Positions 31,661-45,084 of a DNA stretch of 64,000 nt are shown in pieces. Source of the stretch: Lojkania enalia (lineage: Eukaryota > Ascomycota > Dothideomycetes > Pleosporales); assembly GCA_010094045.1 (NCBI GenBank), contig ML986616.1, forward strand, positions 186,001 through 250,000. The letters run 5' to 3'. The notes beneath the pieces were generated by a model. The model was not told where the DNA came from, did no database searches, and worked only from the letters and a program-made list of their open reading frames with translations. Each line of letters opens with the position of its first letter. The first letter of the stretch is position 1. The position numbers were made by a program, and so were the translations under genes.

Positions 31661-34196
31661 GGCGAAAAATTGACAATAAGGGAAAAGCGCTCAGACTACA
31701 TCGGGGGCGAGGAGTAAATATCATTTAACCATCTTCCAGAGCCTTGTGGCTCGCCTCAGTCGGGTCATTGTCGGGCTCCCTTCTAGTGGGAGGCTGCATC
31801 GAGGGCCTTCAGCTCATCTCGTGATGGAGTACGAACAAGCTCAATGCCGCCAATGAGAGGATGAGAATTCGGGGTCAAACAGACCTCCTGCATGGTGAAG
31901 CGAATGTGGCTGCAGATGCGCGTGTTGGAATGGTTCAGCGAGGGCCTTGTGGCGTCATGCCAAGTTCAGACTACAGGCAAGAAAGCGAGAACACTAGTCA
32001 AAGCACGCAGCCTTCTGCGAATGCAATTGTCTCTCTGCTAGGCCAAGCCCGTCCACTTCTATTTTAGCTACAAGGCTGAGGTATGGAAAATGCCGGAATA
32101 CGAACCATCAGGCGTCAAGGTCTGTGGATGGCGGAGGCTAGATTAACGGTTCTTGTAGAGAGTAACAGTAGAGATTGAGATGCAGTAAAGAATACATTTT
32201 TGCGCTAAGGATGACGGAAAGCTCCGCCTTCTAGTAGCAACAGCTATTTTGCGAACAAATGTGGATTGAAGAGTTGCGGCGCAACGTGCTCGAGCTGAAA
32301 GGGGGCGAGGGCTGGGCGCCAAGCGATTTTAGGATGGACGCCAGAGGTATCCCGCTTCTCCCAATTCTCTAATTGCCGGAGTTTGTCGACTGGCTCCATA
32401 TAAATTTCGTCGTTAGTTTACCAGTACGATGATTCTGTTGTTGCCCTCCAGCCTTCTTCTCCTCGTCCCTCAAATACATAGCTTTTACAGCTCGCATGTG
32501 GAAGCGAGCTGACAATCAAATACAGAAGCTGTGGCCGAAGCCACGACATTTGATGTCCATGCCTCGAGTTGTGGTAGAGTCTAGATCGATATTGAAAGCC
32601 CAAAACTGCGTGGTCGAATAGCCAGTTGGGCTGAAAACTTGCAGAATGTGGCGAAATGTCGAGTTTAGACGTCCACCGGAGTCATTTGAGAGGGGCAGTG
32701 GTTGATTGCTGTAGGCTTTGCAAAAGGTGTCTAAAAAAAAATTTTTTTCTTTCATGAAACTTATGTTGAGGTGGACCTGTTCCACGGACCAGGCAGGACG
32801 CAAGAACCTCGACATGGCCAATCATATTGTCAACTAGGATTTGCCTAGCAGTTGAGTCCCCGCGAGACTCTTACTATTTGGAAATGACTTCTACGAGTAC
32901 CAAAATTACTACACAAAGTGGCATAATTTGGGGAGTGCTTGATGCATCAACGTTGTGGTATATTGCATTAACTGTCTCAGTCGGTCGCTTGAGAGGTTTC
33001 GCAAAGTCCCGAACTAATAGCCCGCTCCAATCATATGGACATCAGATCATGGCGAGCATATTACTAGCCTCAGTGCTGTCTCATTCGGCGAAATGTAGCC
33101 TCGTGGTGCTGTTGATGCCCAGCACGCGTTGGAAGCAAAGAAAAACCCCATCCCGGAAGGCTTGGCATGTCTGTCTACCTCCTGGTTAGGTTGCACAGCG
33201 GCAGTCCCGGTCATAGAGTCAAGATCTTCGATGCTTGTCTAAGTCGAATGCACGTGTTTGCAGCCCGCAGGGCCCTTATGTACGTATGTACATAAACTAA
33301 TGGTTCGGAATCCAGGATGCAGGAAATATGGCTCCCGTCAGACGCGTGGGAGCTCATAGCAATCGCGATTTGATCTGTCCGAAACGGTCGACGTGCAGTT
33401 CATCAATCCAAAGCTTTGACAGATATCGTCAAGACAAGCAAGAATTATTCCACCTGTGAGAAAATTGATTAGCCTCTTTCAGCCGGAGCGGAGATTCGTT
33501 GGTCCCCGGGGCAGGACTGTCCCAATCGAGCGCTGTTCACAGACTGCCTCAAGTGGTGGCTTTACCGGACCGCGAAGCCGACATATCGCTCTAGGGACTG
33601 CTTTATCGCCGGTCATCAATGTTTGCTTCCAACACTATATACACCACTATACTGTATCTATACTACCTCCTGCGCGGCTGTGCCTGGCACGCTCAGCGAT
33701 GGAGCTGGGCGACGGCTGGATCCGCGGTTCATTAACGCGACTCGCCTACTGACCGAAGGACAGCACGACCGTTCGACGCTCGCAAAATGGGCGATATGTA
33801 CCCGGATGAGCCTCTGCGTCGTGCCTCAAGACGCGGAGCTATATTTTGCACGTCTTTTGGCCCTCTTCATCTCCCAGCAAGCACCCCTAGGCCAGTGTGT
33901 ATATCTTGTGCGCGATTGCGATCAACCCTCACCGACAGTTGTGGTGTTGAGACAGGGGCTTTGGATCAAGAGCTATCAGAGACTAGGAGGTACTAAAACA
34001 AGATATCGAAATCGGGTTGTCACACAAAATGGGCGTCGTGCTGTCAAAACTGTGGGGCGCGTTGAAGGTCGCCTGGATAGGCGGTGGGAGCAGAAACGGC
34101 AACTCTGACGCCAGCAGAACCAAAAAGGACATCGACGTCGAGAACGGGCCCCTTACAAAGAACACAGCTGCAAAACTGCCACCGCCGATGCTAAAT
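31661..34196. other. Divergent 2.5 kb spacer
   Basis: Promoters of the vWA gene (left) and the SMP-30 gene (right), with a large unassigned middle. A 120-aa plus-strand frame (32827-33189) has two hydrophobic stretches and faintly recalls rhodopsin-like membrane proteins; I do not annotate it. No TE ends seen. Confidence 0.45.
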
Positions 34197-35592
34197 ATGG
34201 GGATCAAACAGTATGGAACTGCTGAAGTAAGTCCAATTTGTTCACTCCACTTGCGAGATGTCCGATTGAGGGGTAGCTCGGTGGCTCTGCCCCGCTTCCG
34301 TTATGGAAGCTTTACTGTATAGCTTCACACAACGTCCCCAATTGGCTTCTAGATATTCAACTGTTGGATATGAAAACGAATGATGCTGACCACCAATGCA
34401 CCGGTAGCCATGGCTCAAGCTCAAGTGCGGTCTCGGAGAAGCACCTTTCTGGGAAGAGAGCACGAACACCCTCCGCTTCGTCGACATCGAGAGATTGGAA
34501 CTACATTCCGTCGACCTTATCGCTGGACCGTCGAGCCACAGAGTAATCAAGATGGACATTTCGATAGGGTGAGTCGACGAACAATCTCTTGAGTAGTGGG
34601 GAATAGTAGACATCAACGATAAACCCTACTTCGGAATACATCAACAGAAGCACAAAGCCTAGCTCTGGGATACTAGCACTCATGTACCAGGGTCCACTCC
34701 TCATGGCTAGGAATACCTACAGAAGTGCAATGACTGACAGACCATTCAGGTGCACTGCTGACATCGAAGGCAACGACAAGGAATTCATCTTCGGCGGCAA
34801 ATACGGCTACGGCATCTGCAACCGCGAGACGGGAGAATACCGCTGGGTTAAGAAGGTCTGGAATGAAGAGGAGATCAAGGACGGCAAGCCCGATCGCATG
34901 CGTAGCAACGACGGCGCCGTCGATTCTCAGGGTCGTTTCTGGGTGGGCTTCATGGACGACCCCTTAGTCGCCGAGGTCGTAGATGAAGGTACGGCTGCCT
35001 CCTTACCTTCCAGTAGCCCTTGAGACGCTAATATGCATATACAGGCGCCGTATTCCGCCTCGACCCCGATATGACCCTCCACCGTCCCCTCGAGAAAATC
35101 ACAATCCCCAACGGCGCATCGTGGAACAAGCTGGACAATACCATGTATTTTGCCGACAGCCCATCCGGCACAATCTCTCAATTCGACTATGATCCCGTGA
35201 CTGGCAAGCTCTCGAACCGTCGCCCCTATTTCAGCATCCCCAAGGAGAGATATGACAGCAACGCTGTGCCAGATGGGCACTGCATTGATGAGGAGGGATA
35301 CATGTGGACGGCCGTTCACGGCGGTGGAGTCGTGCTTCGAGTTTCTCCCAATGGTGAGCTTGTGGGCGAGATCAAGGTCCCGACGCAGCAACCTACTTGC
35401 CCGTGTTTCTGCGGGGAAGAGTTGGTGATAACGAGTGCGGGCGGCACGGCCGCGAATGGAAAAGGCGCCGATGAAAACGCTGGCAGCGTGTTCAAAATCA
35501 ACGTTGGTGTGAGGGGCTTGAAGAGGTTCAAGTTCAAGGGTGGCGAGAATGTTGAGGGAGGGAAGGTGGATGGCATGGTCGCTACGGAATAG
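34197..35592 (+). CDS. SMP-30/gluconolactonase family protein (regucalcin-like)
   Basis: Four exons: 34197-34226, 34408-34568, 34750-34988 and 35045-35592, giving 325 aa. The joins restore TAEPWLKLKCGLGEAPFW (start of the beta-propeller with its metal-binding Glu), then SIGCTADIEGND, EFIFGGKYGYG, then VDEGAVFRLDPD. Metal-site candidates downstream are RSNDGAVDSQGRFWVG, NGASWNKLDNTMYFADSPSG and PDGHCIDEEGYMWTA. Family role: Ca2+/Zn2+-dependent lactone hydrolase, possibly sugar-acid metabolism; the true substrate is unknown. The first exon is only 10 codons from this ATG. The frame is open upstream to ATG 34029, which would add a 56-aa tail starting MGVVLSKLWG. The two introns of 181 bp each are long for this window. 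Confidence 0.87.
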
Positions 35593-37155
35593 GCCATGGG
35601 ATGAAAAGAAAGCAGCTTCGGGCGTTTGAAACTAAAAGAGGACTTAATGAGGTGGTTACTAGAAGGGCTAATTCGGAGTAATACCGTTATCCATCTCGCT
35701 CTATTTGGATTGCTAAAGCAATTCCTGATAGCCTATTAAAACCTTACTATTATTCATCATATAGAGGTTATAAGCGCTGTATCTCTGCTTTCCCTAACCT
35801 TAAGTATTATTCTTGACCCTTCTTTTGCTAACTATGAATCATCAATTTTAGTTTTCCCACGCAGGCCTTGCTCAGGCACTAAGGCGCCGGTAAGAACGGT
35901 ATAGTGATAAGACTGAAGATAGCGTTAATACTAAGGTTCGAGCTTAAGGTCTTTTTCATATTGGTTATGGTAACAGCGCTCTATATCTATCTAATGTCCC
36001 TAAGCGGGATAACATATATATACCTGTCTCTAACAAGCTACTATTATATCATCTTCAGCAATATAGTACTCGCCTACTTAGGAACTTCTCTCCACCCAAT
36101 CAATCATCAACTAGCAGAGTTTTAGAGTCTAAGCAAGGATTTGCTAGCCGTGCAACTACTTCAGTCTAAAGTATTACCTACAGAACGTTTGACATCAATA
36201 TATAATTATCAACTAAAGCCGTCTTCCTCTCTCCAGCCCCACTACATTCCCTCGCCGAAACGTTATAGATGCCTTGTCCTCACCCGCCGTAGCTCTTATT
36301 CTTTAACACCATCTATCTATATATTACATACATGTATACTGCCTCTACTTTAAATCTAGCATTTATATCACATAATCCCAGAAATATCGGCCAATGAAAC
36401 TAAGACTATAATTCTACCTCAACTCTTCCCATCCTTAGAAAATAAAAATAATAGCATCTCATAGTATTCCTATCTACCAAGCATCTATATCCTTAACTCC
36501 CAGGAGGAAAAGCTTCTCGTAGTTTAGCTACTCTTTAAAGCGGCAATGTAAGAGAAAATTATAGACCAACAGGACAACCTAAGACATCTAATACTTAGGG
36601 CAACGGTCCCTTACTGTAAAAACACACTAGTAGACTCCTAGCTTAGCTGCTTGCCGTACCAACAAACTATACACTAATCGCCGAGAGCATATCTCGTGCC
36701 TAAACGATTTCAAGTTTGCAAAGAAGATAAACACGTTGGTCGGGCGGGCGAAATTCTTCCAGGTTGATCTAGTAGATATCAATCAAATCAGTAGTAGCTC
36801 TTTAGATCGCACAATCCCTCAATCAATCAACCCGTCACTTTATATCTACTATACCACAAACAAATAAGCCTTTCCGTACCTTTATCAGCATCCTCTTCAT
36901 CCCGCTCGAAGAGTCTCGAGGGGGTATGTGTAAGTAGACCTAGGAGCAATTAAATATCCATCTTAGGTTCTAATATATGACTTCCAGCATTGCAGGCCTA
37001 CCTAACTACCCCTCGCCGTGAACTAGATCTGAGAAAAGCTTACGCGCTATATAGAATCCAATATCCCCCGCGAACGAGCGATGGCAAGCCTACTACGACC
37101 GCAATGTCCCTTTCGTGCATCACGAAGACAAAGGAAAGACAAGTAATCACCTGAG

Positions 37156-37190
37156 AAAAAAAAAATAAAAATAAAAATAAAATAAAAATT
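37156..37190 (+). repeat. A-rich (AAAAAT)n tract
   Basis: Simple A-rich repeat with AAAAAT units, at the end of the AT-rich decayed stretch. It could be a poly-A relic of a retroelement; nothing else supports that. Confidence 0.6.
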
Positions 37191-40100
37191 GTCCATAGGC
37201 TCTAGCCGTCTTTAGGTATTTTAGGACTTTGGGCATGACGGAGCTATTCATTTTGTACGGACGTAATTCCGCACTCGGCAATGTACGTACATAGTCTGAC
37301 ACCACGTGCCCGGTCCCTGCTGCCCGTCATGCGCATCGCGTGCGTCGGCCCATTCATGGATAAGCCTGACAACACAATTCAAGCATGATGAGGGGTAGGG
37401 CATGCGAAGTTCCGAAAGAACGGATGGATACATCGAGTCGGCAACTCCGAGACATGATTGGGAGGTTCTCGAAAGATTATAGGTCAAGGACTAGGCCGGC
37501 CTTGTTGAGTGCGGGCTACATATGAGCGTTGGGCCTCCGCACTGGATTTTCAGCCGAATTAGGAAGGAGGCAGATCAAGTTGAATCCTAAGTGCTGAGGG
37601 TGGAGATCGCGGAAGATGCGATCCCAATTGGTCATAGGCGTAGAGATCAACTATTGAATTTGACTCGTGTAGGACTCCAGAGAGAGCTAGAAGACTTGGA
37701 AGTGCTTGTGCGGAGACGTGGCCAACAATAGAGTTATTGCACCTCGCTTGCATGTCTGAAGGATATGTTTTCATCCGCAGGATCTGTCACGTCCGTGACA
37801 AAGAATGACTGGATTCAATACTTTTCCGTGAGTTGCAGCATTCATATGAGCCTATTATGCTCGGCAATATAGTTCCTTGCCGCGTTGCTTCGGGAAGGGC
37901 CTGGCGATCCTATATGCTGGCAGTACGTCTACTGAGGAATAGCAAGAATGACGATGCAGCAGACATGTTTAAGGTCCGATTCCGGAACCGATACGGAGCT
38001 CGTCTTGTTATGCGATAGTCTTCGAACTCCCAGTTCGTGCAACATTATTTGAGTATTATCGAGCGTATTATAGCCCTGCAGATTAATGTATGCACGAGGC
38101 GAGCCGAGCCTGTCGTTGAAACTTGATGAAATAGCAAAGGAGACATTGTCACGAGAAAATCGAACTGCGTCGCCTTGCGCAGGTCAAACTAAGGCAGTGC
38201 TTTCCATGTCAGAGCATTCTCAAATCCTCCAGCTCCAAAGTTTTTGTAGTTTTGCGACCAAGGTGACTCCTTATTGCCGCAATTGGAAGATGAGATTCAG
38301 AAGTGTTTGACGACGACGGCGCGTGTCCCAAAAAAGCGTCGGAGGTCTTAGCAGCCATATTAATATTTGATGGCGTGAGTGTTGATTGTTTGCTCTTGTG
38401 CAACAATGACTGATCGTGAAACTGTTCAATCACAACAAATGTTCTTCGGAGGGCTACAATTCCCATCCTTTCGCATGTCTGTTTCATGCAGCCCTGCTTA
38501 GCTCAACGACCTTCCGCCCCTACTTAGTGGAGATCAAACTGGCATCTGAAGAGAGGGAGCATAAGCTGTAAGCGTACTGAAGGATGCAGGATTTTGACTA
38601 AAGCCTAGATGTCAACCTCCTACAGCTGATGAGACTGGAGCGATAATAATAACTGAACTATTAAAGCCGATTTGTACACTAGCCGCGACCCGGGCTCCGT
38701 AAATAGAACTAAGACGTTAGATGGAGTGGCACATGTAACGTGCAAGTCCTGATAATCTGATTAAGACACGAAAGCGACGTGCATAACTAGTATTCATGGT
38801 CTGCTGGCTACATGATGGATGCACTTGCTATAACTTGGTCCAAGACAGTGACGTTTCCTATGCGGTAGTTGGCGGGAGATAGCAAAGAGTCCGCAGAGGG
38901 AATGAATTAGGGTCGTGACAAACGTAGCCTCAACCGAAAGATACACTAAGAGGTATTTGTGCGAAGCAGAGGGTGTTTTTGCAAGCTGAATTTGGAAGTT
39001 AATAAAGGCAAGAGGGGAGCTCGTTTGGTAGGCTTTCTAGTCGCTGATATCGGAGTCTATTACGGCGACATTTTTGCTGGGGAGAAGTTGATGCATGCCC
39101 CAACACGTATAGGAAGACGTGCACGAATCTACTGTGCGTAGGCGTGACGTGTTTAAAGGGGTTGGCGACAACTTTATGGCTGTGATTCATAGGATACATA
39201 CAAGACCCAGGTAGATCGCGACGTCTAACCGGAATCTCGGGTAAATGCGGCGGCCTTCTGCATTTCTTCTCGATGCCCACGCGAGCGGCTCTTTCTCCTG
39301 AACAGTGTTTTGCAATTGCTGGGCATGTCGCCACGGCAAACGAGCCGAGCCTTACCGTTGCCGTCGGTGGCTATGTTGAACGGTTAAATCGTAATCTAGC
39401 ACTTGAGGTGGCGACGCTCACGCATCCGATACAATTAATCTTAGTATGTAAAAATACGGCCAATCATGGGGTAGGAGTTTTCAAAATTGTCTCATGCAGC
39501 ATTTTTAATAATTGATAAATGCCGGCCTGTAATCTTCGCGTAGAACCTCCGTAGGACGAGATCGGAAGGGCACGGGTATACAGTGGAGAGCTATATCCTA
39601 TGCGCATTATCGACCAGGACCAGCATTTAATGCTAGATTGAGTCGCTGTCGTGCATCAGGGCCTTGTCCATGGCCCGCACTACTGACATAGCTGGACCTT
39701 GTTGAGAAGGTTCCGATACAGCCTTGAGAAGATTTCTGCAGCCTGACCTGATTTTCGCCCTTTGTTGAGTATGCATATATCGAGGGCTGCAGGGGAAATT
39801 GTCCAAGATAAGCCGTACTCCAATACGGTCCTAGAGAATTTTGGAAAAAAACGTAAAACGATTTCGTTGCTGTTTAAGAGTTCCGTGGAAATGCCTGGTG
39901 ATTGATACACATTTGGCTTGCCTGAGTAACGTTGACGAGATTACTCTCAGCTCAAGAGCCAAGATGACGGTATGTTGGACTTGAAGCGAGTAGTTCATTT
40001 TATAGGGCTTGTTGAATGTTGATTGCCAAAGCCCATTCACTCTTTTTGAGGATTGGCCGAACCATAGATGTTCCTGATCTGCAGCATGGCTGCGTGATGC

Positions 40101-41883
40101 AGATTGGACCAAATGGGAACGTTTGGAGCCATTTGCGAAAGGTTGGCGTTGAGAGTAGAGCCGTCCATTGCAGTTACGAAGCATAACCTACAGTAGTGGA
40201 TGTTTCAACGATCCTTCCAAAGGAAGAGTTGGCGAAATCTAATCTCCATGTTCGAGACATCTCAGCCTGGACCTCTGGATTCTGGTCACACCAAACCCGA
40301 CCTTGTTGGACGAAAAGCCGCATAGACCACAGGACGTGTGCCGGTGTGCATCCCAAGACCCGAGTTGGCCTGGTCGCCGACGCAACGGAATAATGGCTAT
40401 GTTTAGCGGATCGTCAGTGCTCAAGCGCGATAGGAGGACAATGATGCTTGCTTGCCAGGGTAGTGCAGGGTCGGTGGTTCCAAGTGAACGGGGCTCAGGG
40501 GCACTGAACGGTCAAAACGAGATTACCGACCAATGAGGCATGCACCTTGAGGGGAAGTGCCGGACGCGGTAGTCCGTGCATGCGCCCACCAGTTCAGGAA
40601 ATGCCGTCGCGTGAAAAGACGACATTGTCGAGAAGAAAGCCCCGAGCAACAGGCGGCTTAAGGAACGAATTGGAAGCGCATTGGGCATCCGTCTCATCTC
40701 ACGTGGAGGGGTGGTTTGAGTCGATGGCGGTGTGCCTAGCTAGGTAATAAAACACGCTTCTCGCGGCTAGTTCGAGAAACCATTCTGTAATGTGGCAGAT
40801 ACGCGTGATGCACCCGCAGGAAAAAGGGTGGGCAGGGAAAAATGCTGTGCGGCTGGCTTCCCCTGATTTTCTGGGCGCGAACCGACAGGGCGGAGCCGGA
40901 AACGGGTGGAGGGCAGTTCTGCTTCTCCAGAAGGTTTGGCGCCAAATCTTGGATCATGGGTTGAAACGGCCACCCGATCAGCCCCAAATCCAGTAGCCGG
41001 TATGTATGTACATGGCAGGGACCATGGCGCTGGATGCGAGCTGAGACTCATTAAGCGGCTGGCCTAGAGACGCGTTGCGGGCTGGACGGTGTCTGTCCAA
41101 GTGCAGTCTGTTGACTGAGAAGCTACCCGGCGGTGGGGGATGGAAATAGTGGCCGGTCGTCGGCGTGGATGTCAAGCTGGACAAGAGCGAGGGACTTAGA
41201 GTCCAAGTGGGGGAAAAGGGGAAAGAGGGAAGTGAGCAGAGGAGAAGAACAGGGAGGAATGGAGAGGAGAGGAGGTGAAAGGCGGGCGGCAGCGGCAGCG
41301 TTGTCCGTGCGCTGGTAATCATACGTACAGTAGCATGTATGTGCTATGCAATGGGACATGGTTTGGATAGATGGATGGGTGGGTGTGTGTATATTTGTAC
41401 AGGTCGTGGTGCATACCTAGGTGGTGGTAGCCATGAACAGAGGGACCGTCAACACCAAAAGGTTCTGCTCGTGGCCGTCCCCTCGCGCCCTGCCCCGCAC
41501 CTGGCCAGATGGCCCCTCCGGGGCCGGCCATCGACCGCCCGTCTAGAGGTCAAACATGCTCTGGGCCCTCATCCTCAGTACGCATGTACACAAAGGTACA
41601 CGCCACAGACGACGCACCAAGATGAAATCAACATGAGCTGCGTCAGTAGCACGAAGCCGTCCAGAGGACGGCCGACGGTGGCGCCAGGAAGAGACTCAGC
41701 GTGCGGCGGGGCCATGGCAGCGCCCGACGACGAGGGACGCGTCCCATGGCCAGCCACGGCGCTGCGACGGTATGTATCTACAACCTTGTCCTTCGAGATC
41801 GATGGAAAAGCGAAAAGCATCGTCATGACTGCATGCAGGACGGATTGATATGGATTCTGTAGGTACGGTATCTATGTCCTGTA

Positions 41884-41909
41884 CATACATACCTACATAC
41901 ATACATGCA
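41884..41909 (+). repeat. CATA/TACA microsatellite
   Basis: Run of CATACATAC-type units. Similar GTAC/CATA words recur at 41002-41011, 42683-42692 and 43104-43133 across this GC-rich non-coding part. Confidence 0.6.
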
Positions 41910-42056
41910 GCAAACGTGATGTGCAGCAGCGGGCCAAACGGTCGCACGCACTACTAGCGGCCAATTCGATAGGCTGAGTCTTCTCGCGCGATGGGGGAGC
42001 CAGGCCATGCCTGTGAATGCGCAGCACATGATTCAATATGCGATATGCGATGCACC

Positions 42057-42084
42057 CAGCAGCCAGCTAGCCAGCTAGCCAGCC
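42057..42084 (+). repeat. CAGCCAGCTAG short tandem repeat
   Basis: About three imperfect units built from AGCCAGCT words, in the non-coding GC-rich stretch. Confidence 0.55.
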
Positions 42085-44052
42085 GGCCCTCTCCCCGTCC
42101 CTCGCTGCTTGCGCCCAGCTGAGCCGAGACGAGCAGGAGCAGAGGCAGAAGCAGGCCCGCAATTGCAGAAGGCGACGCGAACGGTTGGCATATGGTTCAG
42201 TAGTACGATGCTGGAGTGGTTAGGCGGCGACGGCGACGACGACTTGGGAACATAGCAGCGTCCCAGCGAGCCGTCGCGGGCGGCGGGTAGCGCCATGGGG
42301 GAGAGGGAAAGGCGAGCCCCATCCCGTCCTCTGGGAGTGGAGATGCGCATCATTATTCACCGCGTTACCCAGAATGTACAGTAATACCTAGCGATTTGCC
42401 TGGGTAGGCCCAAGCTCCCCAAGCTCCCAAGCTCCCCGACATAGCTCCAGTTAGAACCACCCCAACGGTGCAGGCTCACGCGCGGACTGGAGCTGGAGCT
42501 GCGCCCGCAACACACCAAGGCATCCTCAAGTAGTCTTGTATATACTATAACGTCTAGCGTCGAAGCTGTTTGGTCTCTGGCCTCCTCAGAGCACGTGCGC
42601 ACAGCCCACAAGCTGACCAGTAGCGAGCCAGCCACTCACTACACCCCACCATCATCATGTACAGTATACGGTACGGTATGATGTATGTATGTACTCTATC
42701 CTCCGAGGTTCCCCGCCGGGATTCCAAAGCCCCATGCCTCTAAGGCTCCATAGCTCCATCTGTGCCGGCGATCACCCTCTAGGCTCTTTGGGGCGTGGCG
42801 CGCGTAATTTCTCGACCATCCTCCTCCAGCACCACGCCGGCCGCACGCGGGCCCGAGAGTCGATGCTGATGCCCGATGTGACTGACGTCTTGCAGCCACC
42901 CTCGCCCGTCGTCTAAAAATTCAGTATCAGGCCACTCGTGCAGGATGCAAATTCGATCGCATCTGGCATTCTAGCGGGGATGAGGCCGATTTGCCCTTGC
43001 CCATGTCCATGCACATCGACCGCGCTGGCGTCGGAGCTCTCGCCAGACAGGGCACCAAGGTGCATGCCGCTATTCAGACCTTCCAGCACATCTAGTAGTA
43101 CAATATGTACTGTATGTATATACATACGTACATACCGTGCTTACATGCTCTCCAGGCCCCATATCCCCCCCTCCCGGGAGGACCAGCTCGTGGGAACTGC
43201 ACTGATAGTCCGGCCCCCAATTTCACTGGATCCATATGCCGTGCAGGTGCAGCATCCGGAGTCCTGCACCAAGATGCTTTTTTCAGCGCCCGTTGTTGCG
43301 GCGTCCCGTAAGTGTGTGTGCTCTGCCGCGCTACAGATGGGCGCGTCCCGGCTCGACGCATGAGCGGTCTCGAGCTTCCGTGTCGGACATTTGTTCGCGA
43401 GCGAGGGCTGCCATTGGCACACCACGGCCCAAAAAAAAAGAAAGAGAAAAGGAAATTCATTTTCGAGCACAAACGGCAGGGCGTTCCCGACAGACAGGAA
43501 GCGTGAACAGTCGTGGCGTCTACTAGCAGGCTTCGCCCTGGCACCTGATGAGACTTGCACATCACGCCCACCCCCCTTCTCGCCCTGCCCCGCTTGTGCG
43601 GTCTCGATACAGAATGGAGTCGCTGGGGGCCAGTATGCTAACTGTAATAGAGTCTCTGCTGCAGAGCTACTGTAGGCCGAGTGGTAGCCATGGCACTCGG
43701 AACTCCTCTAGAGGCGAAGCCGGGGTATTTCCGCTGAGCTCCCTGTTGGCTCCCTGCCGGCGTAAAGGGCGTGAGAGAGTTGACCTACGAGAATGCGGCC
43801 AGCGTTGAGGCTGCACTCGCCGCGCCGAGATGCAGCACAAGATGCAGACCATGACAGCAGGGCCCCGGGCAGTACTGACAGTATAGCCATTCATACTCCC
43901 TCGGGCATAGCAGCACAAGGCCGCCAATGGCCGTTCGTGGTCATCGCTGTATTCACAAGTCGCATCTTCGACCACCTCGCCCAGGCTTCTGGCAGCTCGA
44001 GCCGTCGCACCATGCGGCTGTCTCGCTTTGCCCAAAATACGCACACACGACC

Positions 44053-44082
44053 GTGCCCGTGCCCGTGCCCGTGCCCGTGCCT
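44053..44082 (+). repeat. (GTGCCC)5 hexamer repeat
   Basis: Four perfect GTGCCC units plus GTGCCT. On the minus strand it encodes runs of RARARA or GTGTGT in chance frames, which explains long false frames there. Confidence 0.85.
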
Positions 44083-44368
44083 GTGACGGCGGTAGGCGGG
44101 GCGTGCTGCTGTGCGGCGTGCCTCGACGGCTGCTGGCGGGTGTAGAGCGTGCGGTCGCTGCGGTGGGAGCCACCTCCCTCCCGTCTTCCGCGCATGGCTG
44201 TTGTCCACCGTGCAGTAGCGCAGGCCGGCGTCGACTTCTTGCATCTGTTCGATTGCCAGTGAGGCCTGGCTGACCAGGGCTACGCCTAGCTCCTTCAAAA
44301 AGCCGCTGACAAGGAGCATGATGTACGTTGATGGCCCTTCCCTCTCCAGCGGGAACATGGAGCAGACA

Positions 44369-44385
44369 GGGGGGGGGGGGGGGGG
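44369..44385 (+). repeat. 17-base G homopolymer
   Basis: Uninterrupted G run about 0.7 kb upstream of the bZIP coding start. It could form a quadruplex and is also a likely place for assembly length error. Confidence 0.85.
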
Positions 44386-45084
44386 TCTAGCAGCATGCAT
44401 CATTAAATGATTAGCTGTGCGTTAAGCCAGAGGTTGATCCCTCTCACCCCAACCTCACCGCATATTCTTACCGCGAGTCTTCTTATATCAGTGGCGGCCC
44501 TTGCGCATTGTCGTCTGGTCACGGGCCCAATATACCCTCCTCCACCGCCTATACTGCAGCTTCGTTTTACTACGCTTCACTCCCCTCCACCCCACCATAC
44601 CATTGTATCTATTAATGCTCTCATCTTAGCTCCATTCTATCCATCTTTTCCACGGGGACGGAATGGATACTTGTCTTTACTCCTACTGAATTGCCCTGGC
44701 TATCTCCCCTGGACGTCCCGCCGTGGATTGTGCTTTGACGGCATTGTATCCTCGAGTCTCATTTCTCTTCTTGTGCTTCTTTTATTTCTTGAACTAGCGC
44801 TACTTCTTTCCTCAGACGATTTTCTGAACTTTAGTTGGACTCTGGGTCGTTGACGCAACGACGACCCTACCAAGCAATTCACCCTGGCTACTCAAACATT
44901 CCCAACTATCCAACACCCTCACGCTCATTTTCCGCATCCATTTCAGCAGTCCTTGACGCCACCATATTCAAACGACACCAAATTGTGCTTAGAAGAATCC
45001 CCAATCTCTCGCAAGCCACGGTCACCCGAGGTAGACCGCTCATGGTTCGGGCCTCGAAGTCAGAGGACTGACGAGCAGATCCTG

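Larger units (their letters stand above)
35593..45084. other. 9.5 kb without a supportable gene
   Basis: 35.6-37.2 kb is AT-rich with TA-dense words and stops in all frames, like decayed repeat DNA. 37.2-40.7 kb has mixed composition with only short frames. 40.7-44.4 kb is GC-richer with many overlapping frames on both strands, long GTAC/CATA runs, a GTGCCC hexamer array and a 17-base G run. 44.4-45.08 kb is a pyrimidine-rich leader of the bZIP gene. I see no protein family in any of it. Confidence 0.5.

Noticed and set aside
32827..33189. Possible rhodopsin-like membrane relic
   Set aside because: Two hydrophobic stretches and a faint helix pattern only. No GWEDW-like or PIP-like motif, so not annotated.
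33623..34108. 161-aa plus-strand frame upstream of SMP-30
   Set aside because: No family. It overlaps the leader and extension of the SMP-30 gene in another frame.
36480..37030. Possible retroelement protein relic
   Set aside because: I tried all frames by eye and found no reverse transcriptase, integrase or gag motif.
43092..44403. Cluster of 140-170 aa frames on both strands
   Set aside because: These arise from GC-rich DNA and the GTGCCC and poly-G repeats. They overlap each other on both strands and have no signal of selection.
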